Notes: generated by a model from the sequence alone, not told the origin. Counted from the first letter of the stretch, positions 24,564 to 33,879 are shown. The stretch is DNA of 64,000 nucleotides from Dehalococcoidia bacterium (GCA_028285005.1 JANQQP010000009.1:29585-93584), one strand, 5' to 3'. Numbers and translations are program-made.

Positions 24564-25649
24564 TTAGGCCGCTTCGAGTTCCACAACTACCCGCTGACGG
24601 TTGCGAGGGTCGGAGAGATTCAGTTCGATCATCTCGTCCGGCTTTACGTCGAAGCCGTCTTTGTCTTTCAACACCCTGATCTGCGGACGGCCTATCTGTC
24701 CGGGATTTGGCTCAGTGACAACACCGTGCTCACCTGTGGTCAGGCCCACAATCACGCCACTGGGGTAGACCGGCACTTTGCGCGCGAGGTGGGCCACAAC
24801 ATCCTGGTCGAACAGCTCTCCACCAAACGCCATCATGTACTCAAGCGCGTCGTGCCGGGAACTGCGCTCGCTGCGGCTAAATGGAGAGATCAGTGAGAAG
24901 TATGTGTCTGCAACCGTTACGATCCGGCACATCTGCGAGATCTCGTCGCCCTTGATCCCTCTCGGATAACCAGAGCCATCGAGCATCTCATGGCTCTGCA
25001 ACACCGCCTCGGCCACCTTGCTGGATATCCGTTCCACCTGGTTGAGCAGGACGTAACCGTGGACAGGATGCTTCTTCAGTTCATGCTCCTGTGACGCCGA
25101 CAGCGGCTCCGTCGACTGAACGATCTCTTTCGGCAAGTTTATGTAGCCAACGTTCATCAATGCAGTGGCAACGCCCACTTCGGCCGCCTGCTCCTCGTTC
25201 ATGCCGCATAGTGAAGCCAGCAGCATCGCCATGCCCGTAGCACGCGCCGGTAGCCTGAACAGGTGATCGGCCGGATTCACGCAGGGCGCCGTATTCAGCT
25301 CTGCCAGCCCGACAGGGAAGAACGACGGCGCCATCTCATGGATGGGCCTGATGATCAGTTCGAGGATGGCCGGATCAAGAACGCCAGCGCCTGCGCACTC
25401 GTTGTAGAGCGTCTGCAGTCCCTGCGTGATCTGAGCCTCGACGTACGGCTCAACAAGCGGCTCAACGGAGATATCAGCAACACGGTCATCATCCACGAAA
25501 AGCTCATCGACTCCGTATACAGGAAGCCTGCCGATCACCTCTTCGGTGAGCTCGGCCTGCTCTTTGAGCACGACGTTGTGGAAGGCGTCAGTAAGCTGCC
25601 TGGCGAGCACCATGCCAGGCTTTGCCTCGACTGTGGACAGACGCCTCAT
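24564..25649 (-). CDS. Degenerate HD-GYP-domain protein
   Basis: HD-GYP proteins normally hydrolyse cyclic di-GMP. A DUF3391-like N-terminal region (residues 1-70) precedes a recognisable domain: KKHPVHGY at 192-199, QSHEMLDGSGYPRGIKG at 218-234, and VTVADTYFSL. The metal-binding HD pair is replaced by M165-N166 in LMNVGYINLP, and the final DxxxAL motif is altered. The GYP part is intact, so c-di-GMP or partner binding may remain while hydrolysis is doubtful. A C-terminal beta domain (about 280-361) follows. Located 40 bases after cheR in the che operon. Confidence 0.8.
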   Translation of the reverse strand: MRRLSTVEAKPGMVLARQLTDAFHNVVLKEQAELTEEVIGRLPVYGVDELFVDDDRVADISVEPLVEPYVEAQITQGLQTLYNECAGAGVLDPAILELIIRPIHEMAPSFFPVGLAELNTAPCVNPADHLFRLPARATGMAMLLASLCGMNEEQAAEVGVATALMNVGYINLPKEIVQSTEPLSASQEHELKKHPVHGYVLLNQVERISSKVAEAVLQSHEMLDGSGYPRGIKGDEISQMCRIVTVADTYFSLISPFSRSERSSRHDALEYMMAFGGELFDQDVVAHLARKVPVYPSGVIVGLTTGEHGVVTEPNPGQIGRPQIRVLKDKDGFDVKPDEMIELNLSDPRNRQRVVVELEAA

Positions 25650-25689
25650 TGCTTACACCCCTCACGAGACCTGTCGTATTGACAGCAGG

Positions 25690-26493
25690 TCAGGCTGCGG
25701 CGCTCATCGGTTCATCCACTTTGCGATAGAGCGAAGTTGCGAACCGTTCGAGACCGAACATCTTCGGATTCAGAATCGTCTCCGTGCCGCCAACGAACAA
25801 CACACCGTCCGGCTTGAGAGAAGCGACGAACTTCTCATTCAGCGTCTGCTTGGCCTCGTCCGAGAAGTAGATCACCACGTTCCTGCACATGATCAGATCG
25901 AAGTTCCGCTCAAACCTGTCTGAGAGCAGGTTCAGCTTGCCGAACTTCGCCTTGCTGACAATTTCAGGCTTCACATACCAGCCGGTGTCCCGCTTCTCAA
26001 AGTACTTCTGCCTTGAGAGAGCAGGCGCGTTCTTGACCTCGGCGTCCGGGTAAGGACCGCCGTTTCTGCTGATCTCAATCGAGCCCTCATCTATGTCCGT
26101 GCCCAGCAGCGTGTAGTCCAGTCCTGGCTTGATCTGGTCCATGTACATGGCAACCGAGTACGCCTCGTTGCCTCGAGACGATCCAGCGCTCCAGATCTTC
26201 GGCGATGGGCTGTTCCTGATGATCTCCGGCAGCACAGTTGTCCGAAGAGCATCGAACTGCGCGGCGTCCCGGAAGAACTCGGTGACGTTGATGGTCAGGA
26301 ACGTCCTGAGTGCCTCACGCAGCTCGTCGTCGTTCGGCAGCTTCTCGCAGAATTCTTCCACCGAGCACTTGCCATTCCGCTCGACAAACGCCGTCAGCCT
26401 GCGTTGCATCTGGCCCGGCTTGTAGAAACCCAGGTCTATGTCCAGGTAAGTCTTGATCGCCTTTGATATCAGCACATACTCTTCGTCGTTCAA
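25690..26493 (-). CDS. cheR: Chemotaxis protein methyltransferase
   Basis: S-adenosylmethionine-dependent enzyme that methylates receptor glutamates. An N-terminal helical domain (residues 1-75) is followed by NVTEFFRDAAQF, SAGSSRGNEAYSVAM (SAM-binding; the usual SAACSTGEE-type motif with GNE), LLGTDIDEGSI and IMCRNVVIYFS. The 267-residue length is normal. Adjacent to cheB (39 bases), making the usual adaptation pair. No receptor gene lies in the window, so its substrate must be elsewhere. Confidence 0.95.
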   Translation of the reverse strand: MNDEEYVLISKAIKTYLDIDLGFYKPGQMQRRLTAFVERNGKCSVEEFCEKLPNDDELREALRTFLTINVTEFFRDAAQFDALRTTVLPEIIRNSPSPKIWSAGSSRGNEAYSVAMYMDQIKPGLDYTLLGTDIDEGSIEISRNGGPYPDAEVKNAPALSRQKYFEKRDTGWYVKPEIVSKAKFGKLNLLSDRFERNFDLIMCRNVVIYFSDEAKQTLNEKFVASLKPDGVLFVGGTETILNPKMFGLERFATSLYRKVDEPMSAAA

Positions 26494-26532
26494 TCCGCCG
26501 CTCCTGTACCAACTGCTTGGGCAATTATTTGC

Positions 26533-27636
26533 CTAGTCCGCTGCGCCTGCTCCGCTCGAAAGACCCCGCTCATACAACTTCACGACCTGTCTCGCGAGCT
26601 TGTCAATCGGAGCGACCTTTGTAGCGTGCCCCGCCTCAACAACTGCGCGTGGCATGCCGTATACGACACAAGTCGACTCGTCTTCGACCACCACCGGTCC
26701 GCCTGCGGCCTTGATCGCACCGCAGCCATCTCTGCCGTCCGCTCCCATGCCGGTCAGCACTACGCCCATCGATTTGCTGCCGAAGTTGCGGGCCACAGAC
26801 TGCATCGTGATATCAGCCGCCGGACGCACACCGTGCATCGTCGGCCCATCTGTCAGATCAACCTCACCGTTCCTGGCAACCTCCAGGTGGTGGCCTCCGG
26901 GAGCCATTAAAACCGTGCCGCCCTGCAGGAACTCGCCTTGCTCGGCCTCGTGCACGTCGAGAGCACCAGCGCCATCGAGACGCTCGGCGAGAGACTTCGT
27001 GAACCCGGCTGGCATGTGCTGAACAGCGATATAGGCGACTCGCTCATCTGCCGGCAGGTACGGCACAACTGATGCCAGCGCCCTCGGCCCACCTGTTGAC
27101 GAAGCGATCACTATCACCCGCTCGAGCTTCTTCGCATCGCGGGCGCTGCCTGACGATGCCGCAGCTCCGCGGGGCTGTCGAGCTGTCTCAGGCTGACTCT
27201 CCGAGCGGATTGCCCTTGCGAGTCTGGCCACAGGGACCCTGGCCGCCAGCTTGATTGTCTCGACGAGGTCTCTATCGCCGGTGCCACCGCCGGCAGCATC
27301 CGCAATTGAAGGCTTGAGGAAGAAATCGACAGCGCCCAGCTCAAGCGCATTCAGCGTCGTGTCTGTGTCTTCACCGGTCAGGCTACTCAACATGACCACC
27401 GGCGTCGGGCGACTGGCCATGATCTGCTTCAACGCCCCAAGTCCGTCGAGCTTCGGCATCTGGACATCCATGGTTATGACGTCCGGAGCCACGGACTCCA
27501 GCTTCTCAAGCGCCTCTTGCCCGTCACGGGCCGTTTCGATGCGCTCCACATCCGGGTCGCCATCCAGCCGCTTTGAGATCATTGACCGCGCAAATGCAGA
27601 GTCGTCTACGACCAGCACTGTGAGTCTCTTATCCAC
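26533..27636 (-). CDS. cheB: Chemotaxis response regulator / protein-glutamate methylesterase
   Basis: Receiver domain (residues 5-122) with D11, D12 and phospho-acceptor D57, then a linker and the methylesterase domain (about 173-360). Catalytic residues are S180 (ASSTGGPRAL), H207 (QHMPAGF) and D300 (LTGMGADGRDG). Removes methyl groups, or deamidates, receptors when phosphorylated by CheA. Sits between cheY (91 bases upstream) and cheR. A complete and apparently functional copy. Confidence 0.97.
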   Translation of the reverse strand: MDKRLTVLVVDDSAFARSMISKRLDGDPDVERIETARDGQEALEKLESVAPDVITMDVQMPKLDGLGALKQIMASRPTPVVMLSSLTGEDTDTTLNALELGAVDFFLKPSIADAAGGGTGDRDLVETIKLAARVPVARLARAIRSESQPETARQPRGAAASSGSARDAKKLERVIVIASSTGGPRALASVVPYLPADERVAYIAVQHMPAGFTKSLAERLDGAGALDVHEAEQGEFLQGGTVLMAPGGHHLEVARNGEVDLTDGPTMHGVRPAADITMQSVARNFGSKSMGVVLTGMGADGRDGCGAIKAAGGPVVVEDESTCVVYGMPRAVVEAGHATKVAPIDKLARQVVKLYERGLSSGAGAAD

Positions 27637-27727
27637 CTTAGAACTCCTGCCATGTCCACTGAAAATTGGTCCGCCACGCGGCCTTGCCGTGCAGAATCCC
27701 CCTCAACACCCGACACGATCGACGTCG

Positions 27728-28084
27728 CTAGGCGACCAGCTTCTGGACAGCCTCCAACACCCTGTCGGCGTCGAACGGCTTAACAACGAAGTCCTTCGCG
27801 CCGATCTTGAGGGCCTCCATGACGATCGACTGCTGGCCCATGGCTGTGACCATTGCCACCTTGCAGTTGGTGTCATGAGCCTTGATCTCTTTCAGAGCGC
27901 TCAGGCCATCCATGTCAGGCATCGTGATGTCAAGCAGCACCGCGTCAGGGCTGTTGGACTTGTACTGATCAACAGCCTCCCGGCCCGTGCTCGCCTCAAC
28001 AACCTCATGACCGTTCTCAGTCAGGAGCTTGCTGCACCGCAGACGCATGAACGCCGCGTCATCTACTACCAGGATCTTTGCCAA
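27728..28084 (-). CDS. cheY: Single-domain response regulator CheY
   Basis: 118-residue receiver with every key residue: D8-D9, phospho-acceptor D52 (LLDITMPDMDG), T80 (VTAMGQ) and K102 (VVKPF). It has no output domain, so it acts by docking on a partner protein. The likely partner in this locus is the protein with a FliM-type N-terminus at the end of the cluster. It follows cheD by 17 bases. Confidence 0.96.
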   Translation of the reverse strand: MAKILVVDDAAFMRLRCSKLLTENGHEVVEASTGREAVDQYKSNSPDAVLLDITMPDMDGLSALKEIKAHDTNCKVAMVTAMGQQSIVMEALKIGAKDFVVKPFDADRVLEAVQKLVA

Positions 28085-28101
28085 CTCGATTCCTCCTGGA
28101 C

Positions 28102-28599
28102 CTAGAGGTCCGTCTGGTCCTTACCGGCCGTAGCGACCGTGACCTTGCCTGTGCCGACGAAAAGCCGGACAGTCCTCCCCTGGGTACCCCCCAGGTCCTC
28201 AGCCTTCACCCTGCGGCCGGCTCCGCTCAGCAGAGCCTTTACCGCCTCAATATTTCTGTCGCCGATGTTCATCTGGTTTTGGCTTGGCGCGCTCACCGGC
28301 ATCATCTGTGCCCCGCCTGCCAGCTTGATCACCAGGCTCTTGGAAGCTCCCGCTTCCTCCATCTGCTGGAACAGCATCGGGATAGCGATATCGGCGAACT
28401 TCGCCGTCTGTCGCCTCTCTTCACCACCGCTGTCCGGCAGGACTATGTGCGCCATTCCAGCGATCTTGTTGATCGGGTCGTACGCGGCCACACACACGCA
28501 CGAGCCAAGTCCAAGACTTACCAGTGTGTCTTCAGCTGTTTCCGAAACGGCGATCTCCCCCAAACCCACCACCGTTGGCTGTACCGCCGCCGTGGTCAT
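28102..28599 (-). CDS. cheD: Chemoreceptor glutamine deamidase CheD
   Basis: CheD converts receptor glutamines to glutamates and binds CheC. The catalytic Cys is C34 (LGLGSCVCVAAY) and the His H51 (MAHIVLPDSGG), with the family spacing of 17 residues; the third active-site position, usually Thr, is Ser28. Its start overlaps the cheC stop by four bases (ATGA-type), which fits joint synthesis of the CheC-CheD pair. Confidence 0.95.
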   Translation of the reverse strand: MTTAAVQPTVVGLGEIAVSETAEDTLVSLGLGSCVCVAAYDPINKIAGMAHIVLPDSGGEERRQTAKFADIAIPMLFQQMEEAGASKSLVIKLAGGAQMMPVSAPSQNQMNIGDRNIEAVKALLSGAGRRVKAEDLGGTQGRTVRLFVGTGKVTVATAGKDQTDL

Positions 28600-29210
28600 G
28601 CTGCCAGTCCCTTCTGGAACGCCTGCTCGCGGAACTCGTTTGATGGGATCACTACGAAGGTCCCATCCACCTGAGTCTCGTCAGTTCCGTAAGTTGTCTG
28701 CAGCAGGTCCACCTCATCCGAGTCCATCATGATCTCGGCCAGGATGTAGTCCAGCACCGCGCCCGTCATGTCCTCGCGGACCGTTGGCGGAGTAGTCATC
28801 AGCTGGATGCCCGTCTCGTCGCCCATTGAGTTCAGGAAGAACGAGCACATGATGTTGCCCATCTCACCAAGCGTCGAAAGCTCCAGCTCTCCCAGCTCGT
28901 TTGAAGTGCCTGGGTCCTGCCCAAGCAGAATGTCGATGATCGAGAACGCCGCTTCCGGCGAGTGCAGGAGAGCCATGTGGAAACCCGGCTTCTCCTCAAC
29001 TGCCAGCAGAATGCCGACGGTTATCTTCCCGGCGCCACCAAGCTTCTCGGGGATCTCCGTCACATCCACAGTCTCCGACCTGATGTCAGAGACGGCGATC
29101 TTCGATCCCGCCATCTCGGTGAGACCGGAGATTGAGTGATCAACAGCCTTCCGCACCAGCGCATCCCAGCGGGCGCGCTGCGCGTCAGTAAATGCCACCT
29201 GATTAGTCAA
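28596..29210 (-). CDS. cheC: CheY-P phosphatase CheC
   Basis: CheC/CheX/FliY-family protein that removes phosphate from CheY. The second phosphatase motif is intact: S112, E116 and N119 in STLGEMGNI, with Pro141/142 about 22 residues on. The first motif (SGLTEMAG, S28/E32) has Gly in place of Asn, so only one active site seems functional. Length is typical. Cotranscribed with cheD, with overlapping ends, and 39 bases after cheA. Confidence 0.92.
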   Translation of the reverse strand: MTNQVAFTDAQRARWDALVRKAVDHSISGLTEMAGSKIAVSDIRSETVDVTEIPEKLGGAGKITVGILLAVEEKPGFHMALLHSPEAAFSIIDILLGQDPGTSNELGELELSTLGEMGNIMCSFFLNSMGDETGIQLMTTPPTVREDMTGAVLDYILAEIMMDSDEVDLLQTTYGTDETQVDGTFVVIPSNEFREQAFQKGLAA

Positions 29211-29249
29211 ATCTCGCCTCCGTCCGTTCCTTCCAGAGTTCAGTCACCG

Positions 29250-31394
29250 TCAGGCCGCCGTGTCCAGCATCTGAACGTCACCTTCGCCAGACTGCTTCGA
29301 CGGCCCGTAATTGCCAGCAGCGGCGACCAGGCCGCCAACGTCCAGGATCAGCACCACCCGACCGTCACCCAGGATGCTTGCCCCCGTCACGCCCTTCATA
29401 TCGCCCACGTACTTGCCAAGTGACTTCACCACGATCTCTTGCGGCTCGAGCAGAGAATCGACCACTACACCGGTCAGGCGCTCGCCAACCCGCACAACAA
29501 CGACGTGTCGAGTCTCGGAGTCGACTGACTCCTCGACCTTTCGCTCCAGGCCCGTTGCGTCCGCCAGGTCAATCAGCGGGATCACGCGGTCGCGCAACCT
29601 GAAGACCTCGCGGCCCTGGACCGTCTGAATAGATTCGTGCTGCAGCTTGACCGCCTCGAGGACATAGACCAGCGGGATGGCGCACAGCACATCGCTAACC
29701 CGCACGAGGATCGAGTTAACCGTCGCCAGCGTTAGAGGCAGTCTCAGCGACAGGGTCGTGCCCTTGCCGAGCTCCGATTGCAGGTCAACGAAGCCATTGA
29801 TCGCTTCGATGTTCTTCTTGACGATGTCCATTCCGACACCGCGTCCGGAAAGCTCGGTCGCCTCTTCCTTTGTCGAAGCTCCCGGCATGAAGATCAGGTC
29901 CAGCGCTTCCGAGTCCGAAAGCCGCCTGGCAGCCTCGGCGGAGATTAGGCCCTTGCCAACGAAGCTCTGGCGCAGCTTGTCCGGGTCGATGCCACTGCCG
30001 TCGTCCTTCACCTTGATCACGATGTGACCCTGCTCGTGGTAGGCCGACAGCTCGATCGTGCCCGTCTCCGGCTTGCCGGCAGCCTTCCTGCCCTCGGCAT
30101 CCTCGAGACCGTGGTCGAGCGCGTTCCGCAGCATGTGGACCAGCGGGTCCCGGATCCGTTCGATCACCGTCCTGTCGATCTCCGTCTCGCCGCCCTCGAT
30201 GTTGAAGTCGATTGGCTTTTCAAGCTTGCGGGACAGGTCGCGCATCATGCGCGGGAATGCATTGAACACAGTGGATATCGGCAGCATCCGGACCTTCATG
30301 AAGTCTTCCTGAAGGTCATCAACTACCTTGACGATGTGCGAAGAGGTCTTGCCAAGCGAGCCGATCAACTCGTCGCCCTGGTACTTCGTTATTAGCGACC
30401 GTTCGATCTGCTGAATGCGCGTCCTGTCGATCACCAGCTCGCCGATCAGGTTCATCAGGTGGTCGAGGCGCTCAACATCGATGCGTACCGTCTGAGCGGC
30501 GGTCTTGTGTTGACCCTCGGAGGCCGCTGCCTCCTTGACCGGCTTGTCTTCTCCAGCGGCGGCTTCAGCGTCGGCCGTAGCCTCAGCAGTTGGCTCTGTC
30601 TGGGCCTCTGACTGCTTTTCTGAAGGATCAAACTGCTTGACCGTGAGCGACGCGATGTCCTGCACTTCAGACAGTCGAGACTCGATATCCTCGGCCGGCA
30701 GGTCGGTACCGATCAAGGCCGAATAGCCCGTGCCAATCTCTTCTGCGGCAATCTGCTCTTCGGTCGGGTTGGAGGTGATGATCTTGCCGAACTCAACCAG
30801 CTCGGAATGAAGCTGGAAGAACCTGACGGCGCCAAACGCAGCCTCGTCTTCCAGGGTGGCGTCCACGCGGAACACGAGCCGGTTCGAGTCGGTCTGCGCT
30901 TGTATCTCCGTCAGCACCGCCTCGTCGGTCTCCAGTTGAGGCAGGCCGGAGTCGCCTCCTTTGCCTGAGTCAGCTGACTCACCGGTCTGCGCGGCAACCG
31001 CTGCATCGGCCTCCTTCACGAGGCTCTCGAAATCGACCTCGATCCCCTGCGCGTCGATCAGCTCTTCGTTCAACACACGTAAGGCGTCAAGACTGTGCAG
31101 CAGTGAGTCGACCACTTCTGGAGTGACGACAATCACGCCGTTGCGTAGCTTGTCGAGCATGCTCTCCATGGCGTGGGCCACTTCAGACATCGCCCGGTAG
31201 CCGATCATTGCCGAAGAGCCCTTCAATGTGTGGGCGGCGCGGAAAATGGCAGCCAGTCCCTCTTCGGTGGACTCCTTCTCCAGCTTGATGACCTCTTCGT
31301 CAAGAAGCTGTAGCTGCTCTTCTGCCTCCTCCAGGAAGACTTTCATGTCATCCGGAGAGAGGTCCTCTGCGATATTCGGCAAGTTGTCGCTCAC
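29250..31394 (-). CDS. cheA: Chemotaxis histidine kinase CheA
   Basis: P1 Hpt domain with phosphorylated His55 (AAHTLKGSSAMIGY), a P2-like domain (about 165-250), acidic linker, dimerisation segment (DHLMNLIGELVIDRTR), ATP-binding domain with N-box HMLRNALDHGLED, G1 DDGSGIDPD and G2 GRGVGMDIVKKNI, then a CheW-like P5 domain (about 580-700). The start is set at GTG 31394, which has GGAT eight bases upstream and begins at the Hpt domain; a TTG at 31451 would add 19 unrelated residues. It is the first gene of the che operon. Confidence 0.95.
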   Translation of the reverse strand: MSDNLPNIAEDLSPDDMKVFLEEAEEQLQLLDEEVIKLEKESTEEGLAAIFRAAHTLKGSSAMIGYRAMSEVAHAMESMLDKLRNGVIVVTPEVVDSLLHSLDALRVLNEELIDAQGIEVDFESLVKEADAAVAAQTGESADSGKGGDSGLPQLETDEAVLTEIQAQTDSNRLVFRVDATLEDEAAFGAVRFFQLHSELVEFGKIITSNPTEEQIAAEEIGTGYSALIGTDLPAEDIESRLSEVQDIASLTVKQFDPSEKQSEAQTEPTAEATADAEAAAGEDKPVKEAAASEGQHKTAAQTVRIDVERLDHLMNLIGELVIDRTRIQQIERSLITKYQGDELIGSLGKTSSHIVKVVDDLQEDFMKVRMLPISTVFNAFPRMMRDLSRKLEKPIDFNIEGGETEIDRTVIERIRDPLVHMLRNALDHGLEDAEGRKAAGKPETGTIELSAYHEQGHIVIKVKDDGSGIDPDKLRQSFVGKGLISAEAARRLSDSEALDLIFMPGASTKEEATELSGRGVGMDIVKKNIEAINGFVDLQSELGKGTTLSLRLPLTLATVNSILVRVSDVLCAIPLVYVLEAVKLQHESIQTVQGREVFRLRDRVIPLIDLADATGLERKVEESVDSETRHVVVVRVGERLTGVVVDSLLEPQEIVVKSLGKYVGDMKGVTGASILGDGRVVLILDVGGLVAAAGNYGPSKQSGEGDVQMLDTAA

Positions 31395-31713
31395 TTGATT
31401 CAATCCAGTGGAGCGGATGCAAGGGCGGCAAACGTTTGCCCACTCTTCCACTCGACCCCTGGCTGCCCTTACCGGCCGTGATTAGCCCTGCGCCTGATCC
31501 GGTCCGCGCTGTGAAACGGCCTGATGCCTGTCCCACCTGCTGCACAACAACCCATTTAAGAGACGGTCACCAGATCGGACATCGGTGGTTACCACGTCGC
31601 GACCATCGGTGAAATCAACAGGTGAGGCTCGAAGTCGCGGGTAGCTGGCCGGTGAGCAGTGTGCGAGCCGCGGCGAGACCCTGCTGTCGCCAGGTTTCGA
31701 GAGACGTCGGGCT
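31395..31713 (-). promoter_or_regulatory. Gap upstream of cheA, with short palindrome
   Basis: No gene is seen in these 319 bases, which should hold the cheA promoter. GTGGTTACCAC (31585-31595) is a short palindrome containing the same GTTAC core as the cluster before the giant surface gene. A GGTCACC lies 20 bases before it. No convincing -35/-10 pair or terminator for the gene entering from the other side was found. Confidence 0.3.
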
Positions 31714-32751
31714 CTACGCCTGCCCTACGGATGCGCGTATGCAGGCGACGGTGTGACCGGGCTCAAGCTCGCGCGATTCCGGTACCCCCAGAGAGCAGTC
31801 GTCGATGGCGATTGGGCAGCGAGTGTTGAAGACGCAGCCAGGCGGAGGAGCGATAGGGCTTGGAATGTCTCCTCGCAGCACAATTCGCTCTCTACCGCGT
31901 TCAACAATCGGGTCAGGCACAGGCACGGCTGAGAGTAGAGCTTGCGTGTACGGGTGCAGAGGCTCCTCGTAGATCTGCCTGCTCTCTGCAAACTCCATGA
32001 TCTTGCCAAGGTACATAACGGCAACGCGATCGCTGATATGCCGGACTACGGACAGGTCATGCGCTATGAACAGGTACGCGAGGTTGAACTGCTCCTGCAG
32101 GTCCTGCAGCAGGTTGATGACCTGCGCCTGTATCGAGACATCCAGCGCAGAGACCGGCTCGTCAAGGATGATCAAACTCGGTCTCGCAGCAAGCGCCCTA
32201 GCAACGCCGATCCGCTGTCGCTGACCACCGCTGAACTCATGTGGGTAGCGGTTTAGCAGGGCCGGGTTCAGGCCGACCGTTTCCATAAGCCCGGCCACTG
32301 TGTCAACGAACTCGCCCTTGCCAGAAGTCAGCTTGTGGACTGCCAACGGCTCGCCAACGATCGCTCCAGCAGTCATACGCGGGTTCAGAGCGCCGTACGG
32401 GTCCTGGAATACGATGCCCATCTGCTTGCGCACAGCCCGTAACGCCGAACCCTTTAGCGAGGTCACTTCCTCGCCATTGAACTTGATAGAGCCACCTGTC
32501 GCCTTTACAAGCTGAATGATGGCTTTGCCGATCGTCGTTTTGCCCGAGCCGCTTTCGCCCACAAGACCCAGCGTCTCTCCGGGCTTGATGGAGAAGCTGA
32601 CGCCGTCGACGGCCTTCACCGCCGCCACCTGCCGCTGGAAGATCAGGCCGCGCTTGATCGGGAAGTGCACCTGCAGGTCGCGCACAGTCAGCAGGTCATC
32701 GGCCCCGCTTGCTGGCGAACTGGCGGCCACGGTCTGTACCTGCGAGGTCAT
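31714..32751 (-). CDS. Oligopeptide/dipeptide ABC transporter ATP-binding protein (OppF/DppF-type)
   Basis: ATPase of a peptide-type importer. Walker A GESGSGKTTIGKA, Q-loop VFQDPYGALNPRM, signature FSGGQRQRIGVARAL, Walker B SLIILDEPVSALD, and the C-terminal oligo_HPY region with a cysteine cluster (PPGCVFNTRCP) that can bind an iron-sulfur cluster in some members. ATG 32751 overlaps the upstream OppD stop as ATGA, so the pair is translationally coupled; earlier starts would run back into oppD. No permease or binding protein is adjacent. Confidence 0.92.
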   Translation of the reverse strand: MTSQVQTVAASSPASGADDLLTVRDLQVHFPIKRGLIFQRQVAAVKAVDGVSFSIKPGETLGLVGESGSGKTTIGKAIIQLVKATGGSIKFNGEEVTSLKGSALRAVRKQMGIVFQDPYGALNPRMTAGAIVGEPLAVHKLTSGKGEFVDTVAGLMETVGLNPALLNRYPHEFSGGQRQRIGVARALAARPSLIILDEPVSALDVSIQAQVINLLQDLQEQFNLAYLFIAHDLSVVRHISDRVAVMYLGKIMEFAESRQIYEEPLHPYTQALLSAVPVPDPIVERGRERIVLRGDIPSPIAPPPGCVFNTRCPIAIDDCSLGVPESRELEPGHTVACIRASVGQA

Positions 32752-33776
32752 ATCTTCTGTGCCTCGACTTCGGCGCCCACGCGCTCGTGCTCCCAGCAAG
32801 CGGCGGTGTGCCGCGGCAACACCTCATCAAGCTGCGGGTCATCTGTCGAGCAGCGAGCCACCGCAAACCTGCAGCGAGGTTGGAAGGCGCAACCCTCTAT
32901 CCGAGTGCCCGGATCCGGAATCTCGCCCGGAATGGGCTCCAGCCGTGAGCCCAGGTCGCGGTCGAGCCGGGGTACCGAGTGGAGCAAGCCCGCCGTGTAC
33001 GGATGACGCGTCTGGTGATAAATGTTGGTCGCCTGAGCCGACTCCCTGATGCGGCCGGCGTACATAACGTTCACGCGGTCTGCGTAGCGCGCAACCACTC
33101 CGAGGTTGTGCGTGATGATCAGCAGAGCCGTGCCAAAGCGGCTCGTCAGGTCCTTCATTAACTCCAGGATCTGCGCCTGGATTGTCACATCAAGAGCCGT
33201 CGTCGCCTCATCGGCAATCAGCAGCTTCGGGTTGCAGCTCATCGCAATTGCGATCATGACGCGCTGCCGCTGGCCTCCGCTCAACTGGTGCGGATAGTCA
33301 TTTATCCGATGGCCCGCATCGGGAATCCCGACCATTCCCAGAAGCTCGACCGCGCGCCGCCTCGCCTCACTCGTGCTCATATCCTGGTGAAGTTGCAGCG
33401 GCTCGGTGATCTGTCGCCCAATGGTGAGCACCGGGTTGAGCGAGGTCATCGGCTCCTGGAAGATCATCCCGATCTCAGCACCGCGGACTTTGCGCATCTG
33501 CTTGTCCGAGATTGCCAGCAGGTCGCGACCCTCGAACCAGACCCTGCCGCCGACGATGCGCCCGGGCGGACTCTGTATGAGCCGCATGATCGAAAGAGCG
33601 GTCACGCTCTTCCCACAGCCGCTCTCACCGACGAGGCTCACCGTCTCACCGGCGTGAACGTCGAACGTCACACCGTCAGCCGCCCTCACGATCCCGTCTT
33701 CCGTGACGAACTCGGTCGTCAGCCCCTCAACTGAAAGGAGCGGCTCGCTGCTATTTCCCGCGCTCAGTTCCTGCAT
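32748..33776 (-). CDS. Oligopeptide/dipeptide ABC transporter ATP-binding protein (OppD/DppD-type)
   Basis: First ATPase of the pair. Walker A GESGCGKSVTALSIMRL, Q-loop FQEPMTSLNPVLTIG, signature LSGGQRQRVMIAIAM, Walker B KLLIADEATTALD and the HPY-type C-terminus with CAFQPRCRFAVARC. Likely heterodimeric with the following gene. Upstream is a 103-base gap, then a methyltransferase, so the membrane components must lie elsewhere. Confidence 0.92.
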   Translation of the reverse strand: MQELSAGNSSEPLLSVEGLTTEFVTEDGIVRAADGVTFDVHAGETVSLVGESGCGKSVTALSIMRLIQSPPGRIVGGRVWFEGRDLLAISDKQMRKVRGAEIGMIFQEPMTSLNPVLTIGRQITEPLQLHQDMSTSEARRRAVELLGMVGIPDAGHRINDYPHQLSGGQRQRVMIAIAMSCNPKLLIADEATTALDVTIQAQILELMKDLTSRFGTALLIITHNLGVVARYADRVNVMYAGRIRESAQATNIYHQTRHPYTAGLLHSVPRLDRDLGSRLEPIPGEIPDPGTRIEGCAFQPRCRFAVARCSTDDPQLDEVLPRHTAACWEHERVGAEVEAQKI

Positions 33777-33879
33777 ATCTGTTCAGGCCGCTAGCCGGGC
33801 GCTTGGCTTTGCGCACACAGTTGAGAGTACGCGTATTCCAACATTCCGGTTCCATAACGCATACTCAGCACGGCGCAGA

